This document shows, piece after piece, positions 9,100 to 19,075 of a DNA stretch of 64,000 nt. Origin of the DNA: Clostridiales bacterium (GTDB lineage Bacteria; Bacillota; Clostridia; Oscillospirales; CAG-272); NCBI GenBank assembly GCA_022791685.1, contig JAAVZO010000032.1:62001-126000 (forward strand). The letters are read 5' to 3'. Numbering within the stretch: the stretch's first letter is position 1; every line of letters begins with the position of its first letter. A program made the translations under genes and the position numbers. The notes below the pieces were generated by a model. That model was not told the DNA's origin and searched no databases. It was given only the letters and a program-made list of their open reading frames with translations.

Positions 9100-9106
9100 A
9101 ATGAAT

Positions 9107-10590
9107 CTATTTTATACTATCAAAGTTATCGGTTATCTTTTTTAATGCGGCCTCTGCTGTACTCAGCGACGAAGCATATGATGAAGCGACGTTTGTGCTG
9201 CCAGCTTTTTCAAGATTTGCGAGCATTGTTCGGAAGTTTCCTATGTTAGCGAAGTATCCTATGTCAAATATTTTGTTTTTGAAGATGATATCAAGCATAG
9301 CTTTTGATTCCTCATCACGGACTACCTTACCGTTCAAACAGACATCATAGAATGCGAGAGATACAGTAGATACTGACTCTGCTGCGAGGGATTCGAGTAT
9401 CAGTCCGGCAAACTCTGCATCGGCGGTGATCGGAATGCTTAGCATTATCGAATATTCCTCGGGCAGTGTATAATACTGACTCTGATTTTCATCGAGCTTC
9501 GGGAATGGAACTATGCCGAAGTTTACGTCGAGCGAGCGCAGATCACGCGGGATAGGCTCAAGTACTGATGAACGGAACAGCGCCTTTCCGGAAGCGAACC
9601 ATGCGGTAGCTGCCGCCCATGAGCCGTTATTATCAGTTACATACTTATTTGCCATCAGCGTTTTTGTTTTATCAAACGCTATTTCCAGCGCTTCAGTTGC
9701 AAGACGAATGTTGCGTTCAGTATCATATGAAACACTCAGGTTTCCGGATTTGTCTTTTGAAGTGACTTGTCCGCCGCCTGCGAAATACATCATCCACGAG
9801 CAGCCATCCTGACTGAAGAAGCCCCAGCGGTCTTCATAGTCCATGATAGAGTCGCCGTTTACATCGTGATTTACGTCCGATATATATTTGCTGAATCGGT
9901 CGATAGTCCAAGTGCCGTCAAGTACGTACTGATATGGCATTTCGAGTCCAAGCTCGCTGCAAAGGTCTTTATTGAATACGAGGGTATATATGCGCGCATT
10001 AGTCGCAGGCGAAATATCGCCAGTCAGGTTGTAGAGTGTACCGTTGTATGTTAGTCCTTCTATAACCGACTGATCCCACCACTGCGCGTCGAGGTCGATA
10101 TGATCAATGTCATAGAAGTTGTAGAATTTTCCTTCCTGAGCCAGCGAATAGGTATCGCTTATTTGACCGAGTATAGCTGAGTATGCGTTATCTCCGGAGT
10201 TGATAGAATTGCTTGCATCGTTTTTGAGAGAAGATGAATAGTAGGAAGATATTTTAATATTATATATCTCCTCAATTTTCTTGTTGCGGTTGTACATCGC
10301 GTCGTTCAGATTATCACCGGTCTGCTCCTCGGGAGCTATCATACGCCATGTTTGGGCTGCATTGTCATTTTTCTGTGTCAGAATGACAAATTCTGCTCCG
10401 TCGAAATCTTTAATAGGAAGTCCAGCAGATTCCCAATTTGTTACCGACGGCGTTGTGTCAACAGATTGTTCATCTGTAGTCACATTTGAATCAGCGGAGT
10501 GCGGGGGGGGGTACTATCAGCACAAGATACAACAGAGGACGCTAAAAGCGACATCAGAATCAGCGCTGAAATGCGTGTTGTGTTCTTCAT
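9107..10590 (-). CDS. solute-binding lipoprotein (copy 3), off frame at C9 run
   Basis: The gene starts at 10590 after GGAGG with signal peptide MKNTTRISALILMSLLASS and lipobox V-V-S-C (Cys23). Four residues later lies a run of nine C (10503-10511 as G). With nine, reading ends within about ten codons at a TGA. With ten (or seven) the frame joins the mature domain and gives 494 residues, the size of the paralogues. The mature part has DFDGAEFVIL, WWDQS, VFNKDL, VLDGTWTID and NFGIVPFPKLDE. Promoter, ribosome site, terminator and the rest of the frame are intact, so this is not ordinary decay. Either the run is a phase switch currently OFF, or it is miscounted in the assembly. Role: probable surface carbohydrate-binding protein. 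Confidence 0.8.
10503..10511 (-). repeat. nine-base poly-C tract in copy 3
   Basis: Nine consecutive C on the coding strand encode the Pro stretch just after the lipid cysteine. One more C or two fewer would restore the frame. Confidence 0.9.
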
Positions 10591-10621
10591 TGTGAAGCCT
10601 CCATAAATTTTATTTTAACTT

Positions 10622-10650
10622 ATTATAACAGATTAAAAAGAATTAGTCAA
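10622..10650 (-). promoter_or_regulatory. promoter of copy 3
   Basis: Minus strand TTGACT (10645-10650), 17 bases, TATAAT (10622-10627), about 30 bases upstream of the start codon. Confidence 0.8.
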
Positions 10651-10795
10651 TGGCATAATTAGCTAAAATACTAATTGCTTTTTTGTGCAATACGACGTAT
10701 TTTTAAACGTGAATGTCGAAAAACTAAAATTCTATTGAAAAGTTGAAGTAAATGTGATATCATTATTATGTACAAATTTTGAATTGAGGTAATTT

Positions 10796-11206
10796 ATGGA
10801 AAAGACAATAAATCGTGATATAATATTGCTGTCACGCAAATCCGAGGAGGCGACAGCCAATGATATTGAAATCGCGTGCGACCTTATGGATACATTAAAG
10901 GCGAATACTGACCGCTGCGTTGGAATGGCAGCTAATATGATCGGTGTTTCGAAGCGAATAATTGCCGTAAATAACGATGGAGAATATCTTTTGATGATGA
11001 ACCCAGAGATACTCAAGCGCAGTGGAAAATATGAAACTGAAGAAGGCTGCCTATCACTTGACGGAGTGCGTCCGACGGTGCGGTATAAGGAAATTAAGGT
11101 GCGCTGGCAGACGCTTGAAATGCAGCCTAAAATAAAGACATTCAAGGGCTTCACGGCGCAGATAATTCAGCATGAGCTTGACCACCTTGAGGGAATTGTT
11201 ATCTAA
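10796..11206 (+). CDS. def: peptide deformylase
   Basis: A 136-residue protein with the peptide deformylase metal motifs EGCLSL and QHELDHLEG, whose Cys and two His bind the metal and whose Glu is catalytic. The first motif is degenerate: GMAANMIG instead of GxGxAAPQ, as in short clostridial deformylase-like proteins. The family removes the formyl group from nascent proteins; because of the altered first motif this could be a secondary copy. The ATG follows GAGG. It ends 26 bases before the ribulokinase gene, so the two may be co-transcribed. Confidence 0.88.
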   Translation: MEKTINRDIILLSRKSEEATANDIEIACDLMDTLKANTDRCVGMAANMIGVSKRIIAVNNDGEYLLMMNPEILKRSGKYETEEGCLSLDGVRPTVRYKEIKVRWQTLEMQPKIKTFKGFTAQIIQHELDHLEGIVI

Positions 11207-11232
11207 ATTTTTAGAGAAAGAGAAAAGTTTTT

Positions 11233-12864
11233 ATGAGTAAATATACACTTGGCATTGATTTTGGCACGCTTTCCGGACGTGTTCTGCTCGTTGATATTGA
11301 AAATGGTCGCGAAGCTGCGTCGGAGGTGCTCGAATATCCTCATGCGGTTATTGAGCATGAGCTTTGTGGGAAGCCGCTCGAACGCGGTTCAGCATTTCAG
11401 AATCCTCAGGATTATCTTGATGTGATATATAAAGCTGTACCTAAGTTGATCGAAGCAGCGGCAATTGAGCCTACAGATATTGTTGGTATCGGTATAGATT
11501 TTACATCTTCTACTATACTTCCGGTCAAGAAAGATGGAACACCGCTATGTTTTCTTCCCGAATTCTGCAATGAGCCGCAAGCTTATGTAAAACTATGGAA
11601 ACACCATGCCGCTGAACCGCAGGCTGAACGGATAACCTCTCTGCTTGAAGAAAAAGACCCTGAGCGGCTCGCCAGATACGGTGGCAGGATCTCGTCGGAG
11701 TGGATGTTTCCAAAAATACTTGAAACTCTTGAAAAAGCACCAGAGGTTTATTTTGCGGATGACCGTTTCATAGAAGCCGGAGACTGGATCGTTTGGCAGC
11801 TTACCGGAGTTGAGAGCCGCTGCGTCAGTCATGCTGGATTCAAAGCACTATGGGATTCGAACACGGGATACCCCACAAATGGATTCTGGCGAGAGCTCGA
11901 TCCAAGACTCAATGGTATTATCGGAACAAAGATACCCTTTGAAGTTGTGCCTTCTGGAGCGCGCGTAGGCGGGATATCTGCAAATGTTTCAAAGAGAACA
12001 GGGCTTGTAGCTGGTACGGCGGTTTCATCGGCATTCATCGACGCGCACGCATCACTTCCTGCCTGCAAAATCACCGACGGCGGAAAGCTGCTGCTCATTG
12101 TCGGAACATCGACAGCGCATATAATACTCAGCAATGTTGAAAGCAGCGTATCGGGAATATGCGGTGTAGTTGATGGAGGTGTGATACCCGGAAAATTTGC
12201 ATATGAAGCCGGACAATCGGCAGTCGGTGATATATTTGATTGGTTTGTAAAAAAATGTGTACCAGCCGACTATAAAGCCGAAGCGGAAGTTCGTGGGATA
12301 GGAATACATAAGCTGCTGCGAGAAAAGGCTCGTACATATAAACCGGGTGAAAGCGGTCTGCTTGCGCTCGACTGGTGGAACGGCAACCGCAGCATACTGC
12401 AAGACAGCTCGCTTTCTGGAATGATACTTGGATTGACACTGACAACACGTCCGGAGGAGATATATCGTGCGTTGCTTGAAGCGACTGCATTCGGAACTCT
12501 GCGAATAATTGACAATTTCGAAACCAACGGAGTTATGATAGATAAATTATATGCTGCCGGAGGAATCGCAGTGAAAGATGATTTCATGATGCAGATATAC
12601 GCTGATGTAACCGGAAGACCGATATATATCGCTGCGTCAACACAATCTGGAGCACTCGGAAGTGCAATAGCTGGTGCAGTTGCCGCAGGAGCTTACCCTG
12701 ACTTTGCCACTGCCGCTGAAGCTATGGGAGGACTCAGCGACATCCGTTACGATCCTATCGCAGAGAATCAGGCGATATATGCAAAGCTATATGCAGAGTA
12801 CAAGCGTCTTTATGAATATTTCGGGCTTGAAAATGATGTGATGAAGCGTTTGAAGAATATATAA
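11233..12864 (+). CDS. araB: ribulokinase (FGGY family)
   Basis: A 543-residue FGGY carbohydrate kinase with the ribulokinase pattern: GIDFGTLSGRVLLVD at the N-terminal ATP site, GIDFTSST, AGDWIVWQLTG, then LALDWWNGNRS and the C-terminal ATPase motif AAGGIAVKDDFMMQ. It phosphorylates L-ribulose to L-ribulose 5-phosphate in L-arabinose breakdown. It fits with the GH127 arabinofuranosidase, the AraM homologue and the rhamnosidases in the window, although araA and araD are not here. A perfect bidirectional terminator follows directly. Confidence 0.92.
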   Translation: MSKYTLGIDFGTLSGRVLLVDIENGREAASEVLEYPHAVIEHELCGKPLERGSAFQNPQDYLDVIYKAVPKLIEAAAIEPTDIVGIGIDFTSSTILPVKKDGTPLCFLPEFCNEPQAYVKLWKHHAAEPQAERITSLLEEKDPERLARYGGRISSEWMFPKILETLEKAPEVYFADDRFIEAGDWIVWQLTGVESRCVSHAGFKALWDSNTGYPTNGFWRELDPRLNGIIGTKIPFEVVPSGARVGGISANVSKRTGLVAGTAVSSAFIDAHASLPACKITDGGKLLLIVGTSTAHIILSNVESSVSGICGVVDGGVIPGKFAYEAGQSAVGDIFDWFVKKCVPADYKAEAEVRGIGIHKLLREKARTYKPGESGLLALDWWNGNRSILQDSSLSGMILGLTLTTRPEEIYRALLEATAFGTLRIIDNFETNGVMIDKLYAAGGIAVKDDFMMQIYADVTGRPIYIAASTQSGALGSAIAGAVAAGAYPDFATAAEAMGGLSDIRYDPIAENQAIYAKLYAEYKRLYEYFGLENDVMKRLKNI

Positions 12865-12900
12865 TATCAGCCCCATATCAATTATGATATGGGGCTGATA
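12865..12900. terminator. bidirectional terminator
   Basis: A perfect 16-base stem (12865-12880 with 12885-12900) and a 4-base loop between convergent genes. The stem starts at the base after the araB stop. Confidence 0.85.
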
Positions 12901-12903
12901 TGT

Positions 12904-13101
12904 TTAATTTTGCGCGTTTGTAGCACAGAGATTCAAAATGCTGTTCATTCGTCCGAATGTTTTTACTTTATCGGAGTGAAGTTGGATCGCTTTCTCACGA
13001 GTCTCGGCATATGTTGTGTGTCCGTCAAGTGATACCTTCCATGCTTGACCCTTCGGACGGCGGCTGCTGTAATCTGCGAAAATTTCGGTTTGATTGTTCA
13101 T
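12904..13101 (-). CDS. small hypothetical protein
   Basis: A 65-residue hydrophilic protein starting MNNQTEIFADYS. The start at 13101 follows GGGAGATAACA; an in-frame ATG seven codons earlier is less well placed. It has its own promoter and ends at the shared terminator, so it is probably a real gene. No transmembrane segment, metal motif or known family was recognised. Confidence 0.65.
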   Translation of the reverse strand: MNNQTEIFADYSSRRPKGQAWKVSLDGHTTYAETREKAIQLHSDKVKTFGRMNSILNLCATNAQN

Positions 13102-13163
13102 TGTTATCTCCCTTTGAATCATAATTTATATTTCCAATATTTGTAAGAAATGCCATTAACAAT

Positions 13164-13192
13164 ATAATACACCAAAATCGGAAATAAATCAA
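13164..13192 (-). promoter_or_regulatory. promoter of the small hypothetical gene
   Basis: Minus strand TTGATT (13187-13192), 17 bases, TATTAT (13164-13169). Confidence 0.6.
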
Positions 13193-13270
13193 GAGGTAAC
13201 GAGAAATTTCTTCAAATTTTCGCTCGAGCTGAATCGACAGATTTATTAAATCAATAGTTTTCGGATATTT

Positions 13271-15445
13271 TTAGCGTTTTAATGTGAATTCATTTACACC
13301 AGCGGAGAGTGCAATTTCTTTATCGCCGTAAACGAATTTCGCTGGGACTCCGGTCGGAATCTCAACCTTTACACTGATGTATTCATCGGCTTTTACATAC
13401 TTTACAGCAACTCTGCCATGAACAGTAGTTATATATCCGTCAGCATGATTGAGTCCGTCAACAAAGCAAGGTTTGATTATGAGTTTATCGTAGCCCGAAT
13501 TCTCCTGACTGATACCGAGCAGGAAGCTGAACAGATACTTTACTACTGCACCGAACATTGGGTGATTCTGCGAGCGCAGATATGTCCAGTATTCGGGGAA
13601 GGTAGTGCAGCCCGAGCTCATCCACTCATGGAAAGAGTATTTGCCTTTTGAGGTCAAAAGGTCGAACGCCAACTGCGAATATCCATGCTCGAACAATATA
13701 CGGGTCAGGATGTCAGTTCCGAATATGCCGGTATCATACCATGTCTTTTCCTGATAGTGTTCAACAATATGTGCGAGTGTGCGCTCGTCACCGAGTCCGA
13801 TATCGACGGCGAATGCGTTTGCGCCCTGAATATTTTTCGCAAAGTCTCCGGTTTCGTTATCGAAATACTCTCTGACAATGGCAGCCTTTTTAATTTCAGC
13901 ACGCTTTTCAAGGTCGGAGATAAGCTCAGTTTTTCCGAGAACATTGCAGAATTCAATAAGGCGGTTGATAGTCTTTACATAGAAGTAATTGTTTACATAC
14001 GGCGCTGGAATTGCTATTTCCTCAGGAGTACACCAGTCACCAAGACACCATTCGCCTGGCTGGTCGCTTACTACGAGGTCATTTTCACTGTGTGCTTCGA
14101 GGTAGTCAAAGTAGTGCAGTGTCTTCGGCAGGAATTCTTCGAGCACTGCTTTATCTCCGTATGTTTTGTAATAAATATACGGAACTTCAGCAATAGCGCA
14201 GCCCCATCCGCCGGGTCCGCCGCCCGAACGAACATACGGTGCGGTATACTGAATATGTCCACTGACTCTGTCCTGACAGTCGGAAATGTCGCCGAGCCAC
14301 TTCTTATAGAATTTCTGCGCGTCGAGCATCATCATTACGCACTCGCAGATAAGCTCGCCGTCGCCTGTATATCCGCGTTTTTCAAGGTGTGGGCAGTCGG
14401 ACGGTATTCCGCAGTGCATATTATCAAGCTGTGTGCGGATGAAGGTGTTATATATCCAATCGAGCAGCTTGTTGTCAGATGAGAATGACGAGGTTACTGG
14501 AACATCAGAGTGAGTTACTGCACAGGAGACTATTTTTGCATTTTTGGTTACGCTTACATAGCGGAAGCCGTTCCAGCAGAAATGCAGATGATACTGACGC
14601 TTGCTGCCGTCGGTAATGAAGCTCGAATTCTGATAGTGGTTTGTGTAATCCTCTATAGTTCCGTCGGCGTTCAGACGCTCAGATACACGGAATTCAATTT
14701 TGCATATTTCGTCACTGCGGCATTCGATTATCGGCGTACCGGTTATATTTTCGCCTATATCATATATGAACGCGTCGTCAGTCTCAGAGAGCAGCTTCGG
14801 CGTGATGTAGCGGATGACCTTATCAGGCGGGCAGTCGCTGATGTAATATTCGGTGTCGGGCGCATCGATCACCGTGAGCTCGTTCCAGCTTGAAGCATCA
14901 TATCCGAGCTCATTCCAGCCATCGAGACGATAGGTATTGTAATCGTGATGCTCACCGAAGTATAAATTCCAGCCTATAATTGGGCTTTGAGTCCATTTCA
15001 GCCACTCGCCGGACAGTACCTCGGCGCAGCTATCGTCGGTATATTCTACCAATATTCTGAAGCAAAGCTTTACTGGACCGTAATTATTTACATTGCAGCG
15101 ATACCATCCGGGTGCGAGCGCAACGCCGATACAGTTAGCCGCGTTTGTAAGCTCAGAGGCTATATCGAGCTCCTTTACATATATACGGTGTGCTAACTGT
15201 TCGCCTAAGTGAGCAGTACAGTATTCGTTAGGAGTTTCGTGAAAATCGGAAACGAGAGTTCCGTAAAGGTCGTCGCCGATACGTGTACCGTTGATGAACA
15301 GCTCGAAGAAGCCGAGACCGCATATCGTTATTTTAGCGGATTTGATATCCTTATCGAGCGAGAATTCGCCACGGATATATGGAGTATTGACAGCATCGCC
15401 AGGAGTCAGCCATTTAGCGCTGCCAAATAAGTCGGTTGATTTCAT
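13271..15445 (-). CDS. alpha-L-rhamnosidase, GH78
   Basis: A 724-residue GH78 enzyme: N-terminal beta-sandwich domains (to about residue 330), an (alpha/alpha)6 barrel and a C-terminal beta domain. The barrel carries the family's acidic segment in the form DCPHLEKRGYTGDGE and the later GGWGCAIAEVPYIYY. It would release terminal alpha-L-rhamnose from plant glycans or glycosides. It has no signal peptide. The start at 15445 follows AAAGGATC; the longer frame to 15463 lacks a ribosome site. The gene stands alone behind its own promoter. Confidence 0.92.
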   Translation of the reverse strand: MKSTDLFGSAKWLTPGDAVNTPYIRGEFSLDKDIKSAKITICGLGFFELFINGTRIGDDLYGTLVSDFHETPNEYCTAHLGEQLAHRIYVKELDIASELTNAANCIGVALAPGWYRCNVNNYGPVKLCFRILVEYTDDSCAEVLSGEWLKWTQSPIIGWNLYFGEHHDYNTYRLDGWNELGYDASSWNELTVIDAPDTEYYISDCPPDKVIRYITPKLLSETDDAFIYDIGENITGTPIIECRSDEICKIEFRVSERLNADGTIEDYTNHYQNSSFITDGSKRQYHLHFCWNGFRYVSVTKNAKIVSCAVTHSDVPVTSSFSSDNKLLDWIYNTFIRTQLDNMHCGIPSDCPHLEKRGYTGDGELICECVMMMLDAQKFYKKWLGDISDCQDRVSGHIQYTAPYVRSGGGPGGWGCAIAEVPYIYYKTYGDKAVLEEFLPKTLHYFDYLEAHSENDLVVSDQPGEWCLGDWCTPEEIAIPAPYVNNYFYVKTINRLIEFCNVLGKTELISDLEKRAEIKKAAIVREYFDNETGDFAKNIQGANAFAVDIGLGDERTLAHIVEHYQEKTWYDTGIFGTDILTRILFEHGYSQLAFDLLTSKGKYSFHEWMSSGCTTFPEYWTYLRSQNHPMFGAVVKYLFSFLLGISQENSGYDKLIIKPCFVDGLNHADGYITTVHGRVAVKYVKADEYISVKVEIPTGVPAKFVYGDKEIALSAGVNEFTLKR

Positions 15446-15482
15446 AATTATAGATCCTTTCAATAAGCAAATGGATGATACA

Positions 15483-15511
15483 ATTATACCTCATATTGGG
15501 GGCTTTGTCAA
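15483..15511 (-). promoter_or_regulatory. promoter of the rhamnosidase gene
   Basis: Minus strand TTGACA (15506-15511), 17 bases, TATAAT (15483-15488). The upstream gene's terminator ends only a few bases before the -35. Confidence 0.85.
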
Positions 15512-15548
15512 TAAAAACTCTGCAAAATTATCATAATTTTGCAGAGTT
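15512..15548 (-). terminator. terminator after the oxidoreductase gene
   Basis: A perfect 16-base inverted repeat (15516-15531 and 15533-15548), followed on the minus strand by TTTTTA, which runs straight into the next -35 box. Confidence 0.85.
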
Positions 15549-15585
15549 TAAGCCGATATTATCAAACTATATGTTAATTATAATG

Positions 15586-16569
15586 TTATTTAACATTTAA
15601 CACGACTTTTCCCACGTTTTCGCCGCGCATTAAAATGTCGTGCGCTTCTTCCGCCTGCTGGATCGGCAGGACCTTGTATATTGATGGCTTCATCATGCCA
15701 GCTTCAACCTTCGGCCAAACATTGTCTACCAGCATTTTTAAGAGCTCAGCCTTGAACTCAGGTGTGCGTGAGCGAAGGGTGCTTCCGATAATGCGTACAT
15801 TGCGCACGTAGATATTCTTCAGGTCAATTTCAGTAATACGTCCAGCAAGTGCGGCTATCATTATCCAGCGAGCACCATGTGCTAAATATGGCAGACAGCT
15901 GCCCATAAAGCTTCCGCCGAGACAGTCTATAGCAATATCGACTGGAGTTCCAGCTTCAAGCTGAGCCTTCAGCACGTCGGCGATATTTTCTTTTGTTGTG
16001 TTGACAACTATATCAGCTCCAAGCGGCTTTATTTTTTCAGCGATCTCGTCTGAAAGTACAGTAGTTATTACGCGAAGTCCGAATGCTTTCGCCATCGGAA
16101 TAACTACCGACGCAAGTCCGCTTGCACCTGCATTCATGAGCAAAGTATCACCCGCTTTTGCCTTGCCTTCGATGAAGAGATTGAGGTATGCAGTTGCGTA
16201 TGCTTCTGGCATTGCAGATGCTTCAGCGAGTGTGCGTCCCTTTGGAATCGGCATGAGCATATCATACTTTACCGATACGTATTCGGCATATCCGCCGCCG
16301 CCAAGCAGAGCGCAGACCTTATCGCCGAGCTTATAGTTTGATTTTTCGGCTGCGGTTTTGCCCATTTCAACGATAACGCCCGCGATTTCAAGTCCCATCC
16401 ATTCAGGGCAGCCGGGAGGAGGCGGATAGTCTCCGTCGCGCTGCATTAAATCGGCGCGGTTCAGAGCTGCGCAGTGAATTTCGACGAGTACATCCTCGTC
16501 ACCGATCACGGGATTTGGAACATCGCTCCAGCTGAGTGACTTATCCGGATTTACAAGAATAGCTTTCAT
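15586..16569 (-). CDS. NAD(P)H quinone oxidoreductase (MDR, PIG3-like)
   Basis: A 327-residue medium-chain reductase without the zinc ligands of alcohol dehydrogenases. It shows the N-terminal GroES-like fold with ALNRADLMQRDGDYPPPPG, typical of the PIG3 quinone oxidoreductase group, and a Rossmann domain with NAGASGLASV as the nucleotide loop. It reduces quinones or enals with NADPH. It is divergent from an AraC-type gene whose promoter lies in the shared 118-base interval, so the two may be linked in control. Confidence 0.88.
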   Translation of the reverse strand: MKAILVNPDKSLSWSDVPNPVIGDEDVLVEIHCAALNRADLMQRDGDYPPPPGCPEWMGLEIAGVIVEMGKTAAEKSNYKLGDKVCALLGGGGYAEYVSVKYDMLMPIPKGRTLAEASAMPEAYATAYLNLFIEGKAKAGDTLLMNAGASGLASVVIPMAKAFGLRVITTVLSDEIAEKIKPLGADIVVNTTKENIADVLKAQLEAGTPVDIAIDCLGGSFMGSCLPYLAHGARWIMIAALAGRITEIDLKNIYVRNVRIIGSTLRSRTPEFKAELLKMLVDNVWPKVEAGMMKPSIYKVLPIQQAEEAHDILMRGENVGKVVLNVK

Positions 16570-16612
16570 TATATTATACCTCGATATTATTTAGTATTAT
16601 AATTATACCACA

Positions 16613-16641
16613 TTGACAAAGCTATGTAAATATGCTATAAT
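16613..16641 (+). promoter_or_regulatory. extended -10 promoter of AraC-type gene
   Basis: TTGACA (16613-16618), 17 bases, TATAAT (16636-16641), with TGC before the -10. Confidence 0.85.
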
Positions 16642-16687
16642 GTCAGATAGCATAACAATACTGCTATTTTATATGGAGGTGCTAAAT

Positions 16688-17509
16688 TTGCCTGTAAGGG
16701 AAACATATACGAAAAAGCTCTGCATGACCGAGCTATGCGCTGAGTATGCACAATACTGCAATAATTTATCATTGCGTAACAGTCATTATTTCGATGCTGA
16801 TTCCGGCAGGGCTGATTCTTGTGTCGGATATATTGTGAAAGGGATATTGAAGCTCAAAACTATCGGAAAAATACTCGAAATTAATGAGGGAAGTCTTTTT
16901 TATCTTCCAGAAGGGATACGCTACAATGCGACCTTTGAGGGCTCTCCAGAAATTGAATTCTATAATTTACGAATAATATCAAAGCGCCCAGACGCAGCGG
17001 TGACTGAACGTTATTCTATGATGCGTATCGATGAGCTTTCAACCCTCGAAACTGGTCAACGCATAGCTGATATTTATCGGCTGATCTCGAGCGACGAGAG
17101 GGTGGATAAGGTTCGCGCGATAGGTCTATATTACAGTTTGTACGCAGATATTCTGCCGCATTTGCAGTCTGAGCCGCCAATACAATATAATCCTGCTGTG
17201 ATAAGTGCGATCGAATATATCGAAGCAAATTTTACATCTGATTTCAGCATGGAGACACTTGCGCAATATTGTTGTGTCAGCGTTTCAAGGCTGCACCATT
17301 TATTCCGCAGTGAGCTTGGAACTACACCAATAAAGTATCGCAGTGAGCTGAGGATTGAAAAGGCAGTGTGCCTGCTGCGCGATAGAACTCTATCGCTTGG
17401 TGATATTGCTGAGCGCAGCGGCTTCAACTCGCCTGAGTACTTTCGTGAGCAGTTCCGTGCCCTTACCGGACTTACGCCGTCAGAGTACCGTGGAATCGTT
17501 GGTGTATAA
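16688..17509 (+). CDS. AraC-family transcription regulator
   Basis: A 273-residue regulator with an N-terminal cupin-like sensor and two helix-turn-helix motifs in the last 100 residues: FSMETLAQYCCVSVSRLHHLF and LGDIAERSGFNSPEYFREQF. The TTG start at 16688 lies 8 bases after GGAGG. Upstream in-frame ATGs overlap either the promoter (16613) or the ribosome site itself (16673). The family usually senses a sugar and activates nearby glycan genes; the divergent oxidoreductase and the convergent solute-binding gene are candidate targets. Confidence 0.9.
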   Translation: MPVRETYTKKLCMTELCAEYAQYCNNLSLRNSHYFDADSGRADSCVGYIVKGILKLKTIGKILEINEGSLFYLPEGIRYNATFEGSPEIEFYNLRIISKRPDAAVTERYSMMRIDELSTLETGQRIADIYRLISSDERVDKVRAIGLYYSLYADILPHLQSEPPIQYNPAVISAIEYIEANFTSDFSMETLAQYCCVSVSRLHHLFRSELGTTPIKYRSELRIEKAVCLLRDRTLSLGDIAERSGFNSPEYFREQFRALTGLTPSEYRGIVGV

Positions 17510-17549
17510 TAATACCGGAATTGACGTGATAATCAGTCCCGGTATTATT
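17508..17549. terminator. bidirectional terminator
   Basis: An 11-base stem (17508-17518 with 17539-17549) between the convergent AraC-type gene and copy 4. Confidence 0.7.
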
Positions 17550-17554
17550 CTGAA

Positions 17555-19054
17555 TTATTCGCTTAAATCCTCAATGAGCTTGTCAATGTCTGCCTTTGCC
17601 TTTGATTCATTGGAGGCATAATCAGATACTACTGTATTGGATCTTTTCATTGCAATATTATATATAATGTCTGATATTCCATTTATAGAGTATATTCTTG
17701 CTATATCATATATTATGCCGGAATATATGAGGTCAAGCATTTCTGCGCTGTCCTCATCGTAGGTGTACTTAGTCTTACAGGATATCTCATAGTATGCTTT
17801 AAGAGATGTGTCAGTTGCTTCGTGTGCTAAAGCTTCAAGCATGAAGCCGGTGAAATCTGGATCATTGCAGGATATTGGAATGCAGAAAAGCATGCAGTGT
17901 CTTTCACCTAAAGAGTAATAATTCTCTTGATTCTCATCATATTTAGGATATGGTATAATGCCGTAATCAACAGTACATTCAGCCGAATATCCTGCAAGTG
18001 CACGAGAATTTGTTGTTACGAATAATGAGTGCCCGGATTTAAAATTCTTTGAGGCTGTACTCCAATAATCGTAATCTACTTTTCCAACCCAATCCTCACA
18101 GAATAATGTTACATCCTTACGTGCAGCAAATTCCAAGACTTTGTCAATAGAGTTCGTCATATGCTCAGTATTTAATGTTATAATAGGCATATCACTGCTG
18201 TCCTTTGTCATAACCTGGCAATTACAGCCTGTTAGGAATGCCTGAAATCCATCAAAAGAGCTGCAGCATATTCCGAACTGGTCGGTATCGTCGACTTCAC
18301 CGTTTCCATTGAGATCGTTTGAAACCTGTAAGGCCCATTCTGTTAGAACGTCCAATGTCCATTTACCCTCTCGCACAAGCTCAATGGGATTGCCAAGATT
18401 ATAGCTATCAACCATCTCTCTGTTATAAAGACCGATATTGACACGGTCTTTATCTCTTAGCGAAAAGTCGTTGGATGCAAAATATTGCTTTCCCATCATA
18501 CTTACATTTTTATTTGCCTGCTTGTTCCACCAGCTCGCGTCAAAGTCAATATAGTCGACAGTGTTTAAATCATATAGAAGATTTTCTCTTGCAAGCGTTC
18601 CAATACTGCATACAGTATTAAATGCGAGATCATATAGATCGTCGCCTGAAATGGCAGTTTTTCTTATTACTGAGCTGTTGCATATGTTCCAATCTGCACT
18701 GTTGCTGTCAGGGTTGATGATCTCAGTAATTTTAACATTGTATTTGTCTTCTATAGTAGCGTTACGACGATATATAGCGTCATTTACTACATCTCCATTT
18801 TCACTTTCGGCGTATATTTCAAATGTGTTAAAGTTTGATCTTACACAATCATAGCCGAGCACACGGAATTCGCGTCCATCCCAGTTTATATCCGGAAGAG
18901 CGAAGCCGTCTCCAGTATCTGCGGAAAGCGAATCGCTTTGGTCAACATCGGTCAAATTTGTCGGGGGGGGGTTATCAGAATTATTTTGACATGCTATAAG
19001 CTGTGTCAAAAGCGCTGCTGTGAGCAGCAGGGTGAGTATTCTTGATTTTTTCAT
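17555..19054 (-). CDS. solute-binding lipoprotein (copy 4), C9 run in frame
   Basis: A 499-residue paralogue of the solute-binding lipoproteins. The start follows AAAGGAGTG; the signal peptide ends with lipobox L-I-A-C (Cys22), and the Pro triplet seven residues later is encoded by a run of nine C. Here nine is the in-frame length, so the protein is ON. The mature domain shows NWDGREFRVLGYD, VDYIDFDASWWNKQ, DYGIIPYPKYDE and EALAHEAT. It is the last gene of a unit with LacI-type regulator, GH39 remnant and DMT transporter, which suggests induction by a sugar. The ligand is unknown. Confidence 0.85.
   Translation of the reverse strand: MKKSRILTLLLTAALLTQLIACQNNSDNPPPTNLTDVDQSDSLSADTGDGFALPDINWDGREFRVLGYDCVRSNFNTFEIYAESENGDVVNDAIYRRNATIEDKYNVKITEIINPDSNSADWNICNSSVIRKTAISGDDLYDLAFNTVCSIGTLARENLLYDLNTVDYIDFDASWWNKQANKNVSMMGKQYFASNDFSLRDKDRVNIGLYNREMVDSYNLGNPIELVREGKWTLDVLTEWALQVSNDLNGNGEVDDTDQFGICCSSFDGFQAFLTGCNCQVMTKDSSDMPIITLNTEHMTNSIDKVLEFAARKDVTLFCEDWVGKVDYDYWSTASKNFKSGHSLFVTTNSRALAGYSAECTVDYGIIPYPKYDENQENYYSLGERHCMLFCIPISCNDPDFTGFMLEALAHEATDTSLKAYYEISCKTKYTYDEDSAEMLDLIYSGIIYDIARIYSINGISDIIYNIAMKRSNTVVSDYASNESKAKADIDKLIEDLSE
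18963..18971 (-). repeat. nine-base poly-C tract in copy 4
   Basis: Nine C on the coding strand, codons 28-31, in frame. It lies at the same place as the runs in copies 3 and 5. Confidence 0.9.
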
Positions 19055-19075
19055 GATGTGTACACTCCTTTATAT

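Noticed and set aside
9107-10483. Reading copy 3 as a cytoplasmic protein from the later ATG
   Set aside because: The sequence before it encodes a complete signal peptide and lipobox with a good ribosome site and promoter; the break is only the poly-C length.
13685-14482. A 265-codon plus-strand frame
   Set aside because: It is antisense to the GH78 gene and shows no protein family features.
16613-16687. Earlier ATG starts for the AraC-type gene
   Set aside because: ATG 16613 falls in the -35 box and ATG 16673 overlaps the ribosome binding site; TTG 16688 has correct spacing.
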